37,981 bases of DNA from Branchiostoma floridae (taxonomy: Eukaryota; Chordata; Leptocardii; Amphioxiformes; Branchiostomatidae). Below are positions 1 through 14,500 of this stretch, piece by piece. The stretch covers positions 64,001 to 101,981 of the forward strand of contig NW_023365710.1 in the NCBI RefSeq assembly GCF_000003815.2, read 5' to 3'. Position 1 is the stretch's first letter. The number at the start of each line of letters is the position of its first letter. The notes under the pieces are model-generated. The model saw nothing but the letters and a program-made list of their open reading frames with translations. It had not been told where the DNA came from and ran no database searches. The translations under genes and the position numbers were made by a program.

Positions 1-1079
1 AAATGAGACTATTGCTGGATAAATTCAACTTCTCCTCGCTTTTCTGTTATAGTGGAGATAAAAGAGCAGATATGTTGTATGATCGATGGTTTGTCTAGTT
101 GCATTAATATTCCTCTGCGTCGTAAACATTCCTCCAAAGAATAAAAGAACAAAGAATATTTTATACATTGACTAGCGATCTAAAACGACAAGGGAAACCT
201 TTTAAAATTCACCGATTTTGACTCTTTATGCAGTCTTTATCAGAAAATGAAATAACAACATGTGGTACTTACCTGGATTTCTTCATCTATATTCCGTTGT
301 GTTGATGTCACAAGATGTATTACATAAACCCAATGATTCATGCATACCGATGCCCAGACAATCAAATCAAGCAGTTTATACATTTGTATAAGAAATTAAA
401 TTCCCGAACCACTGTGACAAAACGTGGGTCACATAAAGCAAGCTTGTAGCTTGCAACCAAGGACGTTATACAAGATCTAGAACATTGAATACACACACTG
501 CAGCTGAGTACTCACACTCCCAGCACAGATAAAGGGGAGATTTGCATCAAAGTGCCCGCGAAGACAAAAGGGCGCTAGAAAGCGCTCTGAGATCTATGTC
601 GACATAGCCCATTATAACTCCAATATATGGTATGTTTACTACGTGAAAACTGTAGCATGCGTGTACTACATAAATTCATAAATTGACTCATATCTTGAAA
701 ATTGAAAAGGTAATTTTCGAAAAAAAATACAACCAATCGAAAGAATAACAACTTGCCACCATGTTGGCTCATTTGCATGTCATTTTAAAACCGACCGTCT
801 TGAATTGTGGGAGAAAAGGTTTCAACAAAGGTGTCAAAATACATAAATATTCCACAGACAGTGCTATTTTCAGGCCTAATTTTAGGGACGTAAGCTTATT
901 AAGAAAGACTTGATGTGATGATGTATGTGTATATGTTAGAAAACTACCTTTTGGAAAGGTCAAAGTTTATTAGCCTCAGGTAACACTTTCATAAAGACCA
1001 ATTCACGTGCAATGTACTATTCACATGCTTTGTTGCAACGTGCTATTTATGAATGACGGGCGTTTACACTTTCCCACAG
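1..1079. other. intron or 5' flank of gene 1, no exon recognised
   Basis: No open frame here shows the FN3-like module motifs seen downstream, and both minus-strand frames of 60-70 codons are AT-rich without recognisable motifs. The first supported exon begins at 1080 after a pyrimidine-rich acceptor (ttcccacag) and in phase 1, so at least one coding exon must lie upstream of the window. An in-frame ATG at 1007 could in principle start translation, but no convincing signal peptide follows it, so I read this stretch as intron. Confidence 0.5.
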
Positions 1080-2501
1080 GGGTGTACAGCATAGTGCTGA
1101 CTGTAGAGGACGGCTGCGGACCGAATGACGGGAACTTCGTCATCGCACGCAGATTCCTCATCTATGACGACAACAGCACAGTCGAGGCTGACACATCCGG
1201 GCACCATCCCATGTGGGCGGAGTCAACTTCTGACGAAACTGGAGGGGTGTGGCAGACCAACCTGCAAGATACCATGGGAAACGGACCACAGGTAATAACT
1301 GTGTATGATTTAGAATGGTGCCATTATTGTGCCTAGTGACACAAAGGGCAGAAAGTTTCCTTGTATATATATATATATATATATATATAGCAAGGTATAT
1401 TTCTACAGGCAGGGGTTGCTTTTCCATACGGCATTCCCAACCTAGATGTCTATACATGTATTCCTACGAAACATTTTCAAAACCGCGGCCGTGCTGATTG
1501 TGGAAACAAAAAATAGAAATGTATACGCAAAAAAGCACACAACTAATGCTCACGACTATTGTTTTTACGTGTAGTTTGTGTAGTTTGGTGTCTTACTTTT
1601 CGTTCCCGAAAGCTGCCCGGTCAGGCCCCGAATTGGGATAGAAACGGTTAACCGGCGTCTCCCTGTTATAAACTAACTGGAACCAGGAGCTTAACTGTGA
1701 GGCTGCTACCAGTAGAGCTACAGGGTCATCCAAAACGTGAATAGTTTTAATCGGTCAATTTTCAACGCTTCGTTCCCTGTGATATCTACAACATCTTGCT
1801 ATGATTTTTCCTCTTCAGGTGACTGTGTCGTGGTCGGACCACTTCTGCAACCAACTACACAAACACAACAAGTTTCTGAACGCCATAGAAGAACACACGC
1901 CGCCTATTCTGCCTGGCTACGAAGAACTGACAGGTATATTCTGTGACAGGTCCTATCATTGATGATGCGGGCATGACATTCTTACCTGAATTCTCTTTCT
2001 AAGAGGTGGGAGCTACTGGCAGATGTTTCATAATCATCATAGTATTTCAGAGATCTCGCCACGATTGCATATTTCTCTTTCGTCAATTGTAAGGTACTGT
2101 CGGTACCATCTGTTGACAGTTGTGCTCTTCTGTAACAGCGACTCTTTGCCCTAGATTCTAGTCTCCAACCAGACCCTACGTTGCCTTAGAGATAGTATCA
2201 AAGCTGACCAATTGCAAGGAGTATAGCTGGCCAAAGGGAGTCAAACGTGCCGGCTATACTCCTTGGCCAGCTTTGATACTATGGCCGGGGTCTGCTTGGA
2301 GACTACTCGATTCAAATTAAAGATGAACTGCCCTCCACTAACATGTACTTCGCAGGCCAGCCCCCGGCTACTCGGTCCCGTGAGGCCATCCCGAACGCGA
2401 ACACCGTGACGATGTTCCAGACTGACTGGGCAGTGGACCATCAGGGAGGGAGGAGCATCGGCAGTCCGCCCGAAAACTGGCAGAACGTCACGGATATGAC
2501 G
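1080..2501 (+). CDS. gene 1 exons 1-3, N-terminal visible part
   Basis: Exons are 1080-1291 (enters in phase 1, leaves in phase 0), 1819-1933 (leaves in phase 1) and 2356-2501 (leaves in phase 0). Exon 1 reads GVYSIVLTVEDGCGPND and then ARRFLIYDDNSTV, which looks like the closing strands of an Ig-like or cadherin-like beta sandwich followed by a spacer. Exon 2 begins VTVSWSD and holds His and Asn-rich sequence with THE P-P-I-L-P stretch typical of linkers. Exon 3 carries the sequon NVT near its end. No named domain is evident. Introns 1 (527 bp) and 2 (422 bp) hold a TA microsatellite, a possible SINE remnant and a hairpin MITE. Confidence 0.75.
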
Positions 2502-5500
2502 GTAACTCAGAGGAAGTTCCTTTACTTTATTGTCAACAGAATGACTCAATCGACGGTCAACAACGTGGAATTGTGTAAAGCCGACTGTCAACAAGACAGA
2601 ATGCTTGTCGTGGCTGTAGTTTCCTTTGAATTATTGACCCCTTTCTGTCGCCATTTAAGACCGTTGATGAAGTGAATATACTCAAATTATGATTATTTAT
2701 TCGCTAGTACGTACTCAGTTTGTGACGAGAGAAGACATTGTCATAGTTTTTATTTCTAGTGTACAGTAGAATCCGCTAAGGGCACATCCCGCCGTACGTG
2801 CAATTTGTCCGTACTTTTTTTTAGGCCACGTCCATCACGTATTTCTGAAAACGCTCAGGCTGTACAGGGCAGGCGCGTAACCAGTACTGGCACGTGTACG
2901 CGTCCAGGGGGGCAATCCGCAGCCCGATGGCACACAAAGTCTTGTCTGCACGTAACAGTCTACGGCGTGCCTGCTTGCTCCAAAATCCGTCGGATTCCGT
3001 ACGAGTTCGTAGGAGGCGGCACTTAAGCCCCCTTCACACGAGAGCACGAATGAGCCGGAATGCCGTCCGAATGAATTTTTTTTTCTATTCGTGGCAATTC
3101 CTCGCAATTCGTACTGTATTCTAAACATTCTTACTGCATTCGAGATATTCGGCCCCGTTCTTTTGGCTGGCTCGAAAGTTTTTGACATGTTAAAAACTGT
3201 CGAGGTGCATTCGAAGTGGAGAAATATCGAATGGCATTCGTAGTGGATTCTAGTGTATTCTAACTATTCTGACTGTAGTCTGACCGCACTGTACTGCATT
3301 CTAACATTATTCGAAACATTTTTATCTCATTCGATGGAGAACTGAAACGGCAAGCCACCTCGAATCCTGCCAGAATGTGGCCGAAAGAATATTTCGAATG
3401 CCGTAAGAATGTCTAGAATGCACTACGAATTCACAGGAATAGACAAGAATTTTCATTCTGACGGTATTCCGGCTCATTCCTTCTCGTGTGAAGGGGATTT
3501 AAAGGCCCATTTGGAATTCCCACCCGAATGGCCCCGAATGTGACACGAAGTTTGCAAATACTTCATTCCGGCTTGTTCGGCTTGATTCCTGCTAATTCGA
3601 TTTCCGTGTGAAGGCCCTATTACCACTTACGGATCCCAAAATATTGTGCACATTTTGGCACGTAGACAGCACGTATTTGCACGTACGGCGGGTTGTGCCT
3701 TTAGCTTTATTTGCATAGCGATAGGCCGTAATGCAATTAGTTGGATTCCAATGTGTGTCCAATCTTATCGAATGCACCACAGAGTACCGTTTGGCATGAA
3801 GTTCTGTCACGTGCACGTTCATATGTTTATAAAAATATGCAAATTCTAATGTCAATTGATCTGTCAGAATGTGGTGTTTCATCTGGTCTAAATTGAATGT
3901 TAATCACGCGTCAACATTTCCAGCTGCAAAGACAAAGTCATGACATCCCCCGTCAGGACGGAGATACCGTCCGTTTCTGGGTTCGTGCGTTCGACGTGGT
4001 AGGCAACCATGCTGACGACTACGTCACCATCCACGTGGACTCGTCTCCTCCAATCATAGAGGACATCTTTCTGTCACGAGGGGGAGTAGATACTTTGGCA
4101 GTACATCACTCAGAAGATCTTTTTGAGATGACGTAAGATTTTTCTATTATAATCCATGATCTATATTATCTTATTGGTCCAACCTATAAAACTCCAAAAC
4201 AACAGATGTCCTTGATTGGTTTTGCGACATTTTAAACAATATAGTGTTGTTTGACTCGATCATAAGTTTAAATTATTCCACTGCAGAGTTGTGTTCACTG
4301 CCTACGATGACCACAGCGGCCTCCACAACATCCACTGGGAGTTACACGACATGGCAGATCCCACTGTTGTCCATGGGGAGGGGCAGGTCGCCGTCAGAAG
4401 GCCTTCCGTGAGCAATATTCAAAATGACTTTCTTAAAATCAGATTCTATCTTCAGGTAGCTATGGCTTACGATTGTTAGAACAGAAATGGTATATACGTA
4501 TGTCACTAACTGCTCACAACCACATACTTACAAGGGCCAACGAACGTTTCGGTCAGCGTCCATCATCACTGCAAACTGCAGCTAGGTGTCGCTTCTGCAC
4601 TGTATAAAATGCGGTCCCAAACGTGAAGTATTGTCGTCGTGAATAAAGAAATTTGCCATTCAATCTTTTGCAAACCTGATGAAATTATCTACGGGAGTAT
4701 CCACATGCCTTTCAAAAGACTAATGGAGTCATCCATCACATCTATTACATACTAGCAGCATATATGCAGCAGCAGGACAATGGTTTGCGGCACCGAAGTA
4801 GCATGCACTCAGGCTTCACAACCAACAAAAATTTGTCTTACGTTTACAGACTCTGCACCCTGAATGCCCTCCTCCATTCTGCACCTGCATTCCCAAAGAC
4901 GAGGAGTGTTACTTCCGTAACCACGAGTTCACTCCGGATGAGAACAAGATGAACATCTCCACAGGTACCCATGACCACGACTATTACATCATCATCACGG
5001 CCACAAACAACGCCATGCTGCAGGCACAGAAAAGGTTTCAGGTTTGTGGACATAATTATTACATTGATTTTCAGATAATGCATGATTATAGACCGACACC
5101 CCCATCTTGAAGGCAGCGTTGTACAGCACAATATATCAGTTGTTGCTTGCCTGTGTTACGTGCACAACTACAACCTTTTCTGTGGGGGACAGTTAGCTAC
5201 TCTCCACCAAACGTTAGGCTATGGATTGTAATGGAAATTGGTTTTAAAGGCATAGCTTTCCCTGTTAAAGAACATATGAAACACTTTTTAACACGCCGCA
5301 AACACCATAATGACTACACAGAGGTTTGTGTCTTACGGACTCTTGTTTGAAATGTTTCAGATAACCGTTGACACCAGCCCACCGCTGCCTGGGCACGTCC
5401 ATGACAGTTTGCCGGAGGAAATGGACCTGGACTTCCAGCAGGAAAACATCATTCAGGCATCATGGGAAGGTTTCTTTGACAGGGAAAGCGGCGTCATGTT

Positions 5501-8500
5501 CTACATGTATGGCTTTGCCGAGGACTGTCTGACCCTGGAAAATATAACTGAGTTATGGAATAACGTTACCGTTCAGGTAAGATAACCTGGCATCCAGTCT
5601 ACGTATTCCGTGGATTGGCCGGCATCTCTTCGGGATAGATTATAGCTTTCAACCGCCTGGGTAGAATTTGGGACTCGTAAGTAGTCTTGTACGATAACGT
5701 GACTTCGATTGGCAAAATGCAGTGGTAGAAAGGTCCTACTACACCAAAAAGAGACTCCTGCCAATCCATTGCAAACTAGATGCTAGAGTAAGAATGTGTC
5801 TAGAGAAGAAGTTAATGCGAAGAAACGTTTTACGTGTGTCATACATAGAATGATTTAGAATGGTCTTTTATATTCTTAATCACTGCCCTCTCCATCACAT
5901 GTAGGTAGCGAACACCACGTCAACCCACGCCCAATGGGAAGCACCACACCCAGGTCTGTACTACTGCACGGTTATCGCCTTCAACCGTGCGCTGGAGCCA
6001 TCAGAACCTGTCTGCTCCGACGGTGTGACCGTAGACGTGACACCGCCCGTCATAACAGACCTGGTGGTGGACAATCTGCACTACATACCGGGAGTCATCA
6101 GAGGCACGGACGGTGACGTCTGGATGATTGACAGCAGCGGATTCAGGCAACCAATTGTCGAACCGTCTCCAGTATGCAGGTACAAAAATATATATCTAGA
6201 AAAAAATCAACTAAGTAACCACAAAAAATTCATTTCAAGCGAACTTATCGATCTCCTTTCTATTCTCCAAAAGCAATGTTTCTCAGCAAATGGATGACGT
6301 CAGCCTGTGGTCTGCTCTTGAGCTACCGTTGAACGGAACAGAACATCCGGGGTATACAGACAGCGACTGTCTTTCAATCGGCCCCTTTTCCGGCAATGCT
6401 TACTTATCAAGGGAGAACATGGTACGGTCCTTTTGTTTTTGTTTTGTTTGTTTGTTTGTCTTCATATTCATATAGAGCCGTATAGCTTCAAAATCCTTAA
6501 CGTATATTTACCCCATATTTTTTACGAGAATCGGATTTAACGTTTATGCTATTTCCCTTTTCTAACCAGTTGTCACTACGATGGAACGGTGAGGACCCTG
6601 ACAGTGAAGTGTACGACTACGAGGTTGGGCTCAGCAGCACGCCGTCTCCTGATCTCCCCGACATCATGCCGTTCACATCCACTAACGCTCACTCCCACTT
6701 CATGACGTACCATCCCAACCTGGATGAAGGGAAGCAGTTCTACCTAGTCCTGAAGGCTTTCAACAGGGCACAGATGTCTGTTACTAAGGTGAGTTTTGTT
6801 AAATATATCTCATACGTGTCTTGCTTATTCGTGGCGTCGAATGGTAAGATTGAGAAGCCATTGATTTCAATACTAGCGTGATTGGCTAGACGTTATGTCC
6901 TTGTGGTCCTTCACATGGCTTTCCTTACTTCACCATGGTGTAGGAGAGTAAGGGTGGTAAAAGGAGAGATATTGTCTCCGCCTTCCAATACCACGCGCTA
7001 GACATAGTAGATTAACAACCCATTTACGTGCCCTACGGCCTGAAGGGCGGAGAAGTACCTTTTAATACCTTGACTATCTTACTAATGGTGAATGATCCAA
7101 TTAGCTGTCTTCTCTTCTTCACACAGACCTTGGGGCCTGTCATTGTTGACGTGACTCCACCAGAATTCTCTGGCCCGATCAATGTAACGCTGGAAGAAAA
7201 CAACGAGACTCAGTCTTTGGTTGCCAGGTGGGATTCTAGACCGACGTCGGTCCACGACATCGACGATACAAGGAGAATGTACAAATTTGAGTACTCTGTT
7301 GGTAGGTTTTCGTAGTGCTGTTGATGTAGCGGCATTATGATTCATTTATTCCACTATTCAGTTGATTTCATGGTATGCAAATTGTTGACTCTCTTATTGT
7401 ACATCATGACATGCCGTTGTCTCTTCTTGGACAACAGGCAAATCTATATTCACGCGTTTTATATATTATTCACTTTTGCACTCAGGCCATCACCCTGGTA
7501 CAACTGAAGTACTGGATTTCGCGCCATTGCTAGCTGATGACAGGTTTTGTAACGTTACGTCTCCACCGACGTGTGTGTCCATCCCGCTATCATCCCTGGA
7601 CTGGCATCTTCACGGCCAGCACACGTACTACGTGTCCGTCCGGGTGGAGAACGCTGCAGGCCTCAGCACGGTGGTGACGTCACAGCCGTACGTGCACGTT
7701 GTGGGCGTCCCGTCACGGGGAGTCGTGATGGAACTTGATCCAGAAGCAGGAGAACCTTCTGTCTTCGGGGTAAGCCGGGAGTCGTTTGATAATTGCATGT
7801 ACAAGTTAAGTTCTTTCAGCACGACAACAGTTTATTTTTGAATGTACTCCACTTTTAAGTTACCGCATGGCGGCGTTGCGACAAGGGGAATACTGTCCCA
7901 AACGTGACTGAGTCATCTAGTCTTTGTTCATGATTTGTGAAATATCCGAATTTGAAATTTACTGTGTGCCTGTAATAACAGTAATTTTCCGGAAAATGAC
8001 TTACCAACCTAATAAATCAACTAGTATTAACGAAACCATACACGTTATCGTTAAATAGTAGAATGCCCAGAGTTGCTTGCGACACCTTTTCAAACCGGGG
8101 CCCGACCGGGCAGCTTTCGTTTCCAAAAACAGCCAGACCGAGCCCCGGTTTGGAAATGTGACGTTAGCCTTAATGGTCTACCGTATGTTTAGACAAACTT
8201 TGTTATTGCGTTTTAGAATCCTGCTGACATAGATATCCAGTGCAGAACTGACACCATCAGCTGCGCATGGCTGGGGTTCGCACATCCACATCAGGACGTC
8301 ACCTACCAGGTGGGCATCGGAACGCAGCCTGGAACGGCAGACGTCGCCTCATTCACGGACGTCGAACAGAACACTAGCTTCACAGCCCACAACCTGAATC
8401 TGGACACTTTTCAGGTAAGACTTTCCAGTTATTGGCTCAAAACAGAACAAGTAATAGTCATGCCTTCAGCCTACGATTGATGTCTTCAAAAACGTATTTT

Positions 8501-11500
8501 CACAGGACTGTCGAACTTGTTATCAACAAGCACAGTAAGGGTGTCTTCGGTGGATACTTCTAGAGAACACTTGCATAGATGTGCAAAATTAGGTGTGTCA
8601 GACCGTTCAGTGTAATATAACCAGCCGCTGTCGCGCTTTGTGCCTGCGAAGCCGGTGTGATACGATGAAGGGCGGTTATACCGGTTTTATAGATACAGAT
8701 ACAGGTACAGATACAGATACTAGAAATGCATTTGTTGCGTGGAGACATACATGCATTTATGGTAGGTATTTCAATAGTTGTGTTATGGCTTTCCTTACGT
8801 TTTGTGGTTATTGAAATCTCTCAAATTTTCAGACCTATTACGTCACCGTCGTGGCTGGTACGGAATCCGGAAACATCTCAGTGACGTCAGACGGAGTTCT
8901 GGTCCTAAAGGATGATGACGTCATCAATGGGACGGAAGTCTTCGATGGTCTTGGCTGCAACATGGGTACGAATTTCATACATACATCTACAGTGGTCTAG
9001 TTCAATCTACTTAATGCAATATTTAGTCCCAACTTGAATGCAGATTACATGCATTGTATGTAAATTCTACTATTTATTTTTATTCTCTGCAGCAATACAA
9101 TCATGATGTCGTTATCAGCCCTGGAAAATTAGCTTCATTTTGGGCTGAAGCCAAAAGGGCATTTCAATATAAACTCAATCAACTCAAAATGCATTTACAT
9201 CCCTTTCAGATACTAACAGGACTTTCCTCCATCACACTGATGTCAGCCATGTTGGATGCTCAGAAGACAAAGACTTCCAGATTTCTACAACAGCCGTTGA
9301 GGCCCATTGGACCATTCCCGACACCGTGAAGCCATTCTTGCGCCGGGTTGAGTGGGCTGTGGAGAGGGAAGTGACACTGGGCGGGTAAGTATGAAGATGG
9401 CTGATTTCCATGCTCATTGGACGTTGGACAGTATGATTTGATTCAATACGGCGCGGTCACATTTTTTCGTAGGTCGCAGAACTTTCGAGTAGGCTGTGAC
9501 AGAACCAACAGCCCACAGACTTTCAGCTGGGTTTTGAAGGTTGAATTGCTGATTCATTAGTCATTACAATGGTTGCAATTAGAATATTACATCTAACAGA
9601 CTGCAACTCATATGAGACGAGCACATCTAATTGCATTTCTTTGATTGTCCCAGAGTGCCCTCATGGACACGAATCACAGACTTCAGGAACATGCAGATGT
9701 CCAGTCATGGCGGGTGGACAGGACTGTTCCTCCTAAACACGAATCGGTACCGGTCTGTGGTCAAGTTGTGCCACCTATCCGGATGTTTCCAGGTAGAGTC
9801 CATTCCAAGACACCATGAGGGTTTTTAGGCGATATTTATAATTAGTCTGAATTATTTTGAATAAAAGAATATCTGAGCCACAATAATTAAATTATTTTAA
9901 AAAAAATTGACTGAGAAAGTACTCATATATTTGAATTCCTTTGAATATTTTAGAAACATTTTGAAAGTAACTGTACAAAAATATCTTTATTTAGAATAAT
10001 TGTGAAACCTCTGTGTGATTATTTCACATTTATAAATATTTACAAAAAATGGTTAACCTGGCCAAATGGTTAAATTAGTTTATTGCCCCCATAAAAGTAA
10101 GCCCTATTGTTGTATCTGTATATTTTTAGATTTCACTGCTGGGCACTGGTGGATCCTTTGTGGAGGGCCATTGTTGCATGGCACCCAACCATACTTTGCA
10201 AGGATGTGTGAATTGCTATCTTCCCAGCCCACTGAACCATTTACAAAAAATGGTAGAAAATGGTAAATAATGGTAGAATGCTGTTATCAGTATTTAGAAA
10301 CCATTAGAAGTATCCAATTCCACACGATGAATATTTCCAAAGTTTTACAGGACCAGGGAAATATTTATAAAGTTGAAACAGTGTTACAAATATTTCTGAA
10401 GTATCAAATGTCCTAGACATATAATTACAAAACTTTAAAATCAATTCTTAACAATGGCCACAAACATCCGCATGGTGTCTTGGAATGGACTCTATAAAAC
10501 ATGCATACCTTATTTCGTTTTATATTGTTTCATTAAAATCCAGAAGATCACGGACATTACCAAACAAGTCTTCTTAGTTAGCTTTTACGGTAAAACGTCT
10601 GTTACAAGTGATGTCACTAACTGATTTCATTTTCGTTTGGGTGGGAATTTCTTGCAGCCCGTACATAGTGATGGATTCACGGTACTCCACAACCCTCCGA
10701 CTCCGGGACATATCAGCTCCGTCGGGTACGACAGGGCGTCAAAGGTGTTAGAGTTCACATGGCAGCAGTTTGGCCATGAGGACACAGCCCCACTAGTGGA
10801 TTCATTGATCAACTACGAGTGGAACTTGGCAACGGAGATGTCCTCAAGGGGTTCGGCTTATGGTGGCATAATTCTACCCTGGCAAACTATCCAAACGAAA
10901 ATGGTGATCGCAGGCCATGTAAGTATAGTTCATGTAATTGGCACTGAGTACAATTAGGCATAATTGTATGATATGAAAACAACGCATATCATACTGATAT
11001 GATATGATATATGTGACAATTCATACATTGTTAATATAGGACAATGTACAAAAATGCCCTAATTCCATCAGTAATAGTGCATTTTTTCACATACCCCATG
11101 ATCGTAGGTATTGAGGTTAGTGAGGTACATTAGCCTTGTGGTATGCTTCTTATGTAGCACAAGCTGCCGTATGTTGTACCTTGTATAGTTGCTGTGCTTT
11201 AAAGTTTGTCATTGTCATACTGTATACTATATGATACGAAATACAACATGGCAGCGTAATTCCAAATTCTACACATGAGGCCAGCAATTGCCTTCTAAAC
11301 ATGTTTTCAGGACACGTTGAACAATTTTTCCTTTTCTTCCTAGCTCACTCATGAGGTAACATTGGATGACGACTTAGACTTCACCCATTGCCTCCGACTG
11401 CTCATCCGAGGGTACAACAGGGTGGGTCTGTACTCTACCGCCGCTCGGGACGTGCTGGACTGTGATTCGCCCGACCCGAGCCTCATCACTCCACCCACGG

Positions 11501-14500
11501 TCATCGACGCTGTAGGGACTTTGGAATCAACACACATAAGGTGCGATAAGTAACCAGAAATTTGGGTAAAGGACTAGAGATGTATTTCGATACAACGATT
11601 TTATACAAGTACTACTCCAAGTTACATCGACACCAAGGTGAATAGTTTCATCAGCATGGTAACTCACTGAGTATAGAGAGTTCTTCATCCATAATCAGGA
11701 GGAATTTTTCTGCCGAAGTTTCGGTAGACATGTACCGTCAACCGCCTTCCTTATAGCAATACTTACTAGTAGAATAAACTCTACGCCTGTCATGATGCGG
11801 GAAGGGGGAGGGGGGCTACAAGTTGAGTCACGTTTGGGACCGCATTCTCGCACCAGTCAGTATTGCCCTGAAGAAGGTGACAGACGAACCTATTCTTGTC
11901 AATATGTCGATAGTCTAATTGTGGGACCTATGGACTCAAAACGTGATGAAATATCCAACTTTGTAGTGCGCTGTACCTCCCACAAAGTGATAAATAGCGC
12001 CATCTAGTTGCAGTGTAAAATATTACCCCAAGGAAGGTGATAGCCAAAGCAATTCCTGTTAAACTTTCGATAGTAAAAAATAGTTTTGAATATCCGCTTT
12101 CATTTACAGTGATGTTCACCTCCCACAAAATGATAAATGGCCGGTCCCCGACCAGGAGTTCACGCCCGCCCGTGACAAACTGTTCGCGGTCTGGCCGACA
12201 CTGCGGCACGGACACTACCGGTGGAAGGTGGTCTCTGACGACGCCATTCAAAACTGGGCCTATGTCGCTCCCCGTCACGGCCTGAAGTACCCAGATTACG
12301 ACTGCAGTGCCCCACAGGTTTTGGCTTGTGGAGAAACTGAGGTAAGGTTTTATATCGCAACGAATGTTGTGAATTATGCTGGGAGAAGGTAGCAGGAAAT
12401 GCTTCGCCAGCGTCACTTGTAGGCATCCTTCCATCTTTGCAGATGATGGTAAAGCATCTGCCTATTTGTTGCCTGTTGTTCGCACTTAAGGCACTAAACA
12501 TCAATGAAAATTATGCCAAGGAAATGAAGCACCCGATAGGATACCTGTTATACATGTTATCTTACAATCCATGCTTTATTACTTACGACTTTATTCGCTA
12601 TCTTCCTTCAGGAAAACTTTGTGAACGTCCCAGACATAGAGCTGTTACACGGAAGGAGGTACCACATCTGTGTCCACGCGAACGCGACAGTTCTGCAGTT
12701 CGAGTTGTTCGACCAGTCCCTGGAGGAGGTAGACTCCTGTTCTAACGGTATCACCGTGGATCTCACCCCTCCACTGCCGGGGCACGTGTGGGTCAACGAT
12801 AAGAACACACAATTCCAGGTAAATAGTACTGTTATATACTCCAGGTATATAACAGCTACTAAGAAGAAAACTATTATTGGATTCGCATGTTACATTATAC
12901 ATGTACCTACGCATTCCCACCCCACACAAACATTACAAATTAAAGCAACTTTTGTTTTCTTGTCAGACGTCAACCTCAGAGATGATAATCTACTGGGACG
13001 CGTTTGTTGACGTTGAGGAGCACGGCAGATCGTCGCATCATAGCGGGATTCACAAGTATGAAGTTGCCATTGGTAAGTACGTAATCTGCACGTAACGTCT
13101 TATGGATACAACGTTTCTTGTTCAATCTTACATTTCAAGTGTTAATCATAACTAAATTAAGAAGTTTGACACTATTAGGTTGAACTTGTATTTGTTCTAA
13201 AAGAAAGGATATTGATATTTTTTCTTGGCAGGTACCAGTCCAAATGGTGTTGACATTCAGGACTACATTGATGTTGGCGTTACAAACATGGCAACAGTGC
13301 ATGGCCTTCACTTGTATTCAGGGCACACCTACTATGCAACTGTTAGAGGTAAAGGATGGTCAATTTTGTTGGTACTTTGCTGTTCACAGATGATAGCTCT
13401 GTCTTACATATATGAAGATATGATATTTCGAGTAATAGAAAAATTCCTGTACAAGGTTCTTATCTTTCAGTTGTCTTCTATGCACGTACTGTTACCGAAT
13501 ACTAGTAGTAATCACCAAGCAGATTTACAGGTATCAAAAGTGACAAAGCAGTTGCTATAGGTAAGCTTTTCCACGCCTTTACTGTATTATTGAAAATATA
13601 TGTTTGCCGTAGCGACTGACTATGTTGGCCTGACCGTGACGAGCGTGTCCCGGGGAGTGACAGTGGACGTCTCGGCACCTGTTGTGACTGATGCTGAGAT
13701 AGATGTAGGAGGCCGGTACCTTCTCTCTACGTCATCTGTGTCTGCCAGCTGGGATAGAGTCTTCATGGATCCTGAGAGCGGTAGGTTTGTGCAATAAAAC
13801 ATTAGCGTCACCTGAGGGTTGGCAAACTTTTACACGTGGTTTTAATGTATTTTTTATCCTTGTTAAGAAAGTCAATGATATATGTCCCAACTACTGTCAG
13901 TTTACCTGTGTTGTAGTTGAGTAGCATAACTCAATAAAGTATGGATTGACCTTGTATGCATGGGTTAGGTATTTTTGATTACCTTATTTTTTTTTATTAA
14001 AAGAAATGATTAAAATGATTACATTTCGACATTTCGGGCTACAGAACTATCCGTTCTTATATCGTTTGTTATGGACATTGCATGCGCACGATTTTGTCAC
14101 AATTACATAGCAAACTAAAAGTTCTTTTTCTGTAAGACATGTGAATATATGTTTACTGTATTGTTTAGGCATGTCGTACTATGAGTGGTGCGTGGGATCC
14201 CAGCCCGGCCACTGTGACATGATGGCGCTCACCAGGACAGAGTTAGAGGAGGCCATGTCAGACTCCGCACTGGACCTACATCTGCAGGAGGGACATGCGT
14301 ACTACATATCTGTAATGGTAGGTCATTATGGACAAGATGTAAGGAGACCAGATTGTCCGGCTCTGATGGCATTTTGTGTTTATCGCAAAATGCCATCATA
14401 AGTGGACATTGAGACGTCGTTAATAGCAAAATACCATAAAAATGGAATCAATTATATGATATTACTTTTCCAGGACATCGTATTGAAAAGTGATCTAGTA

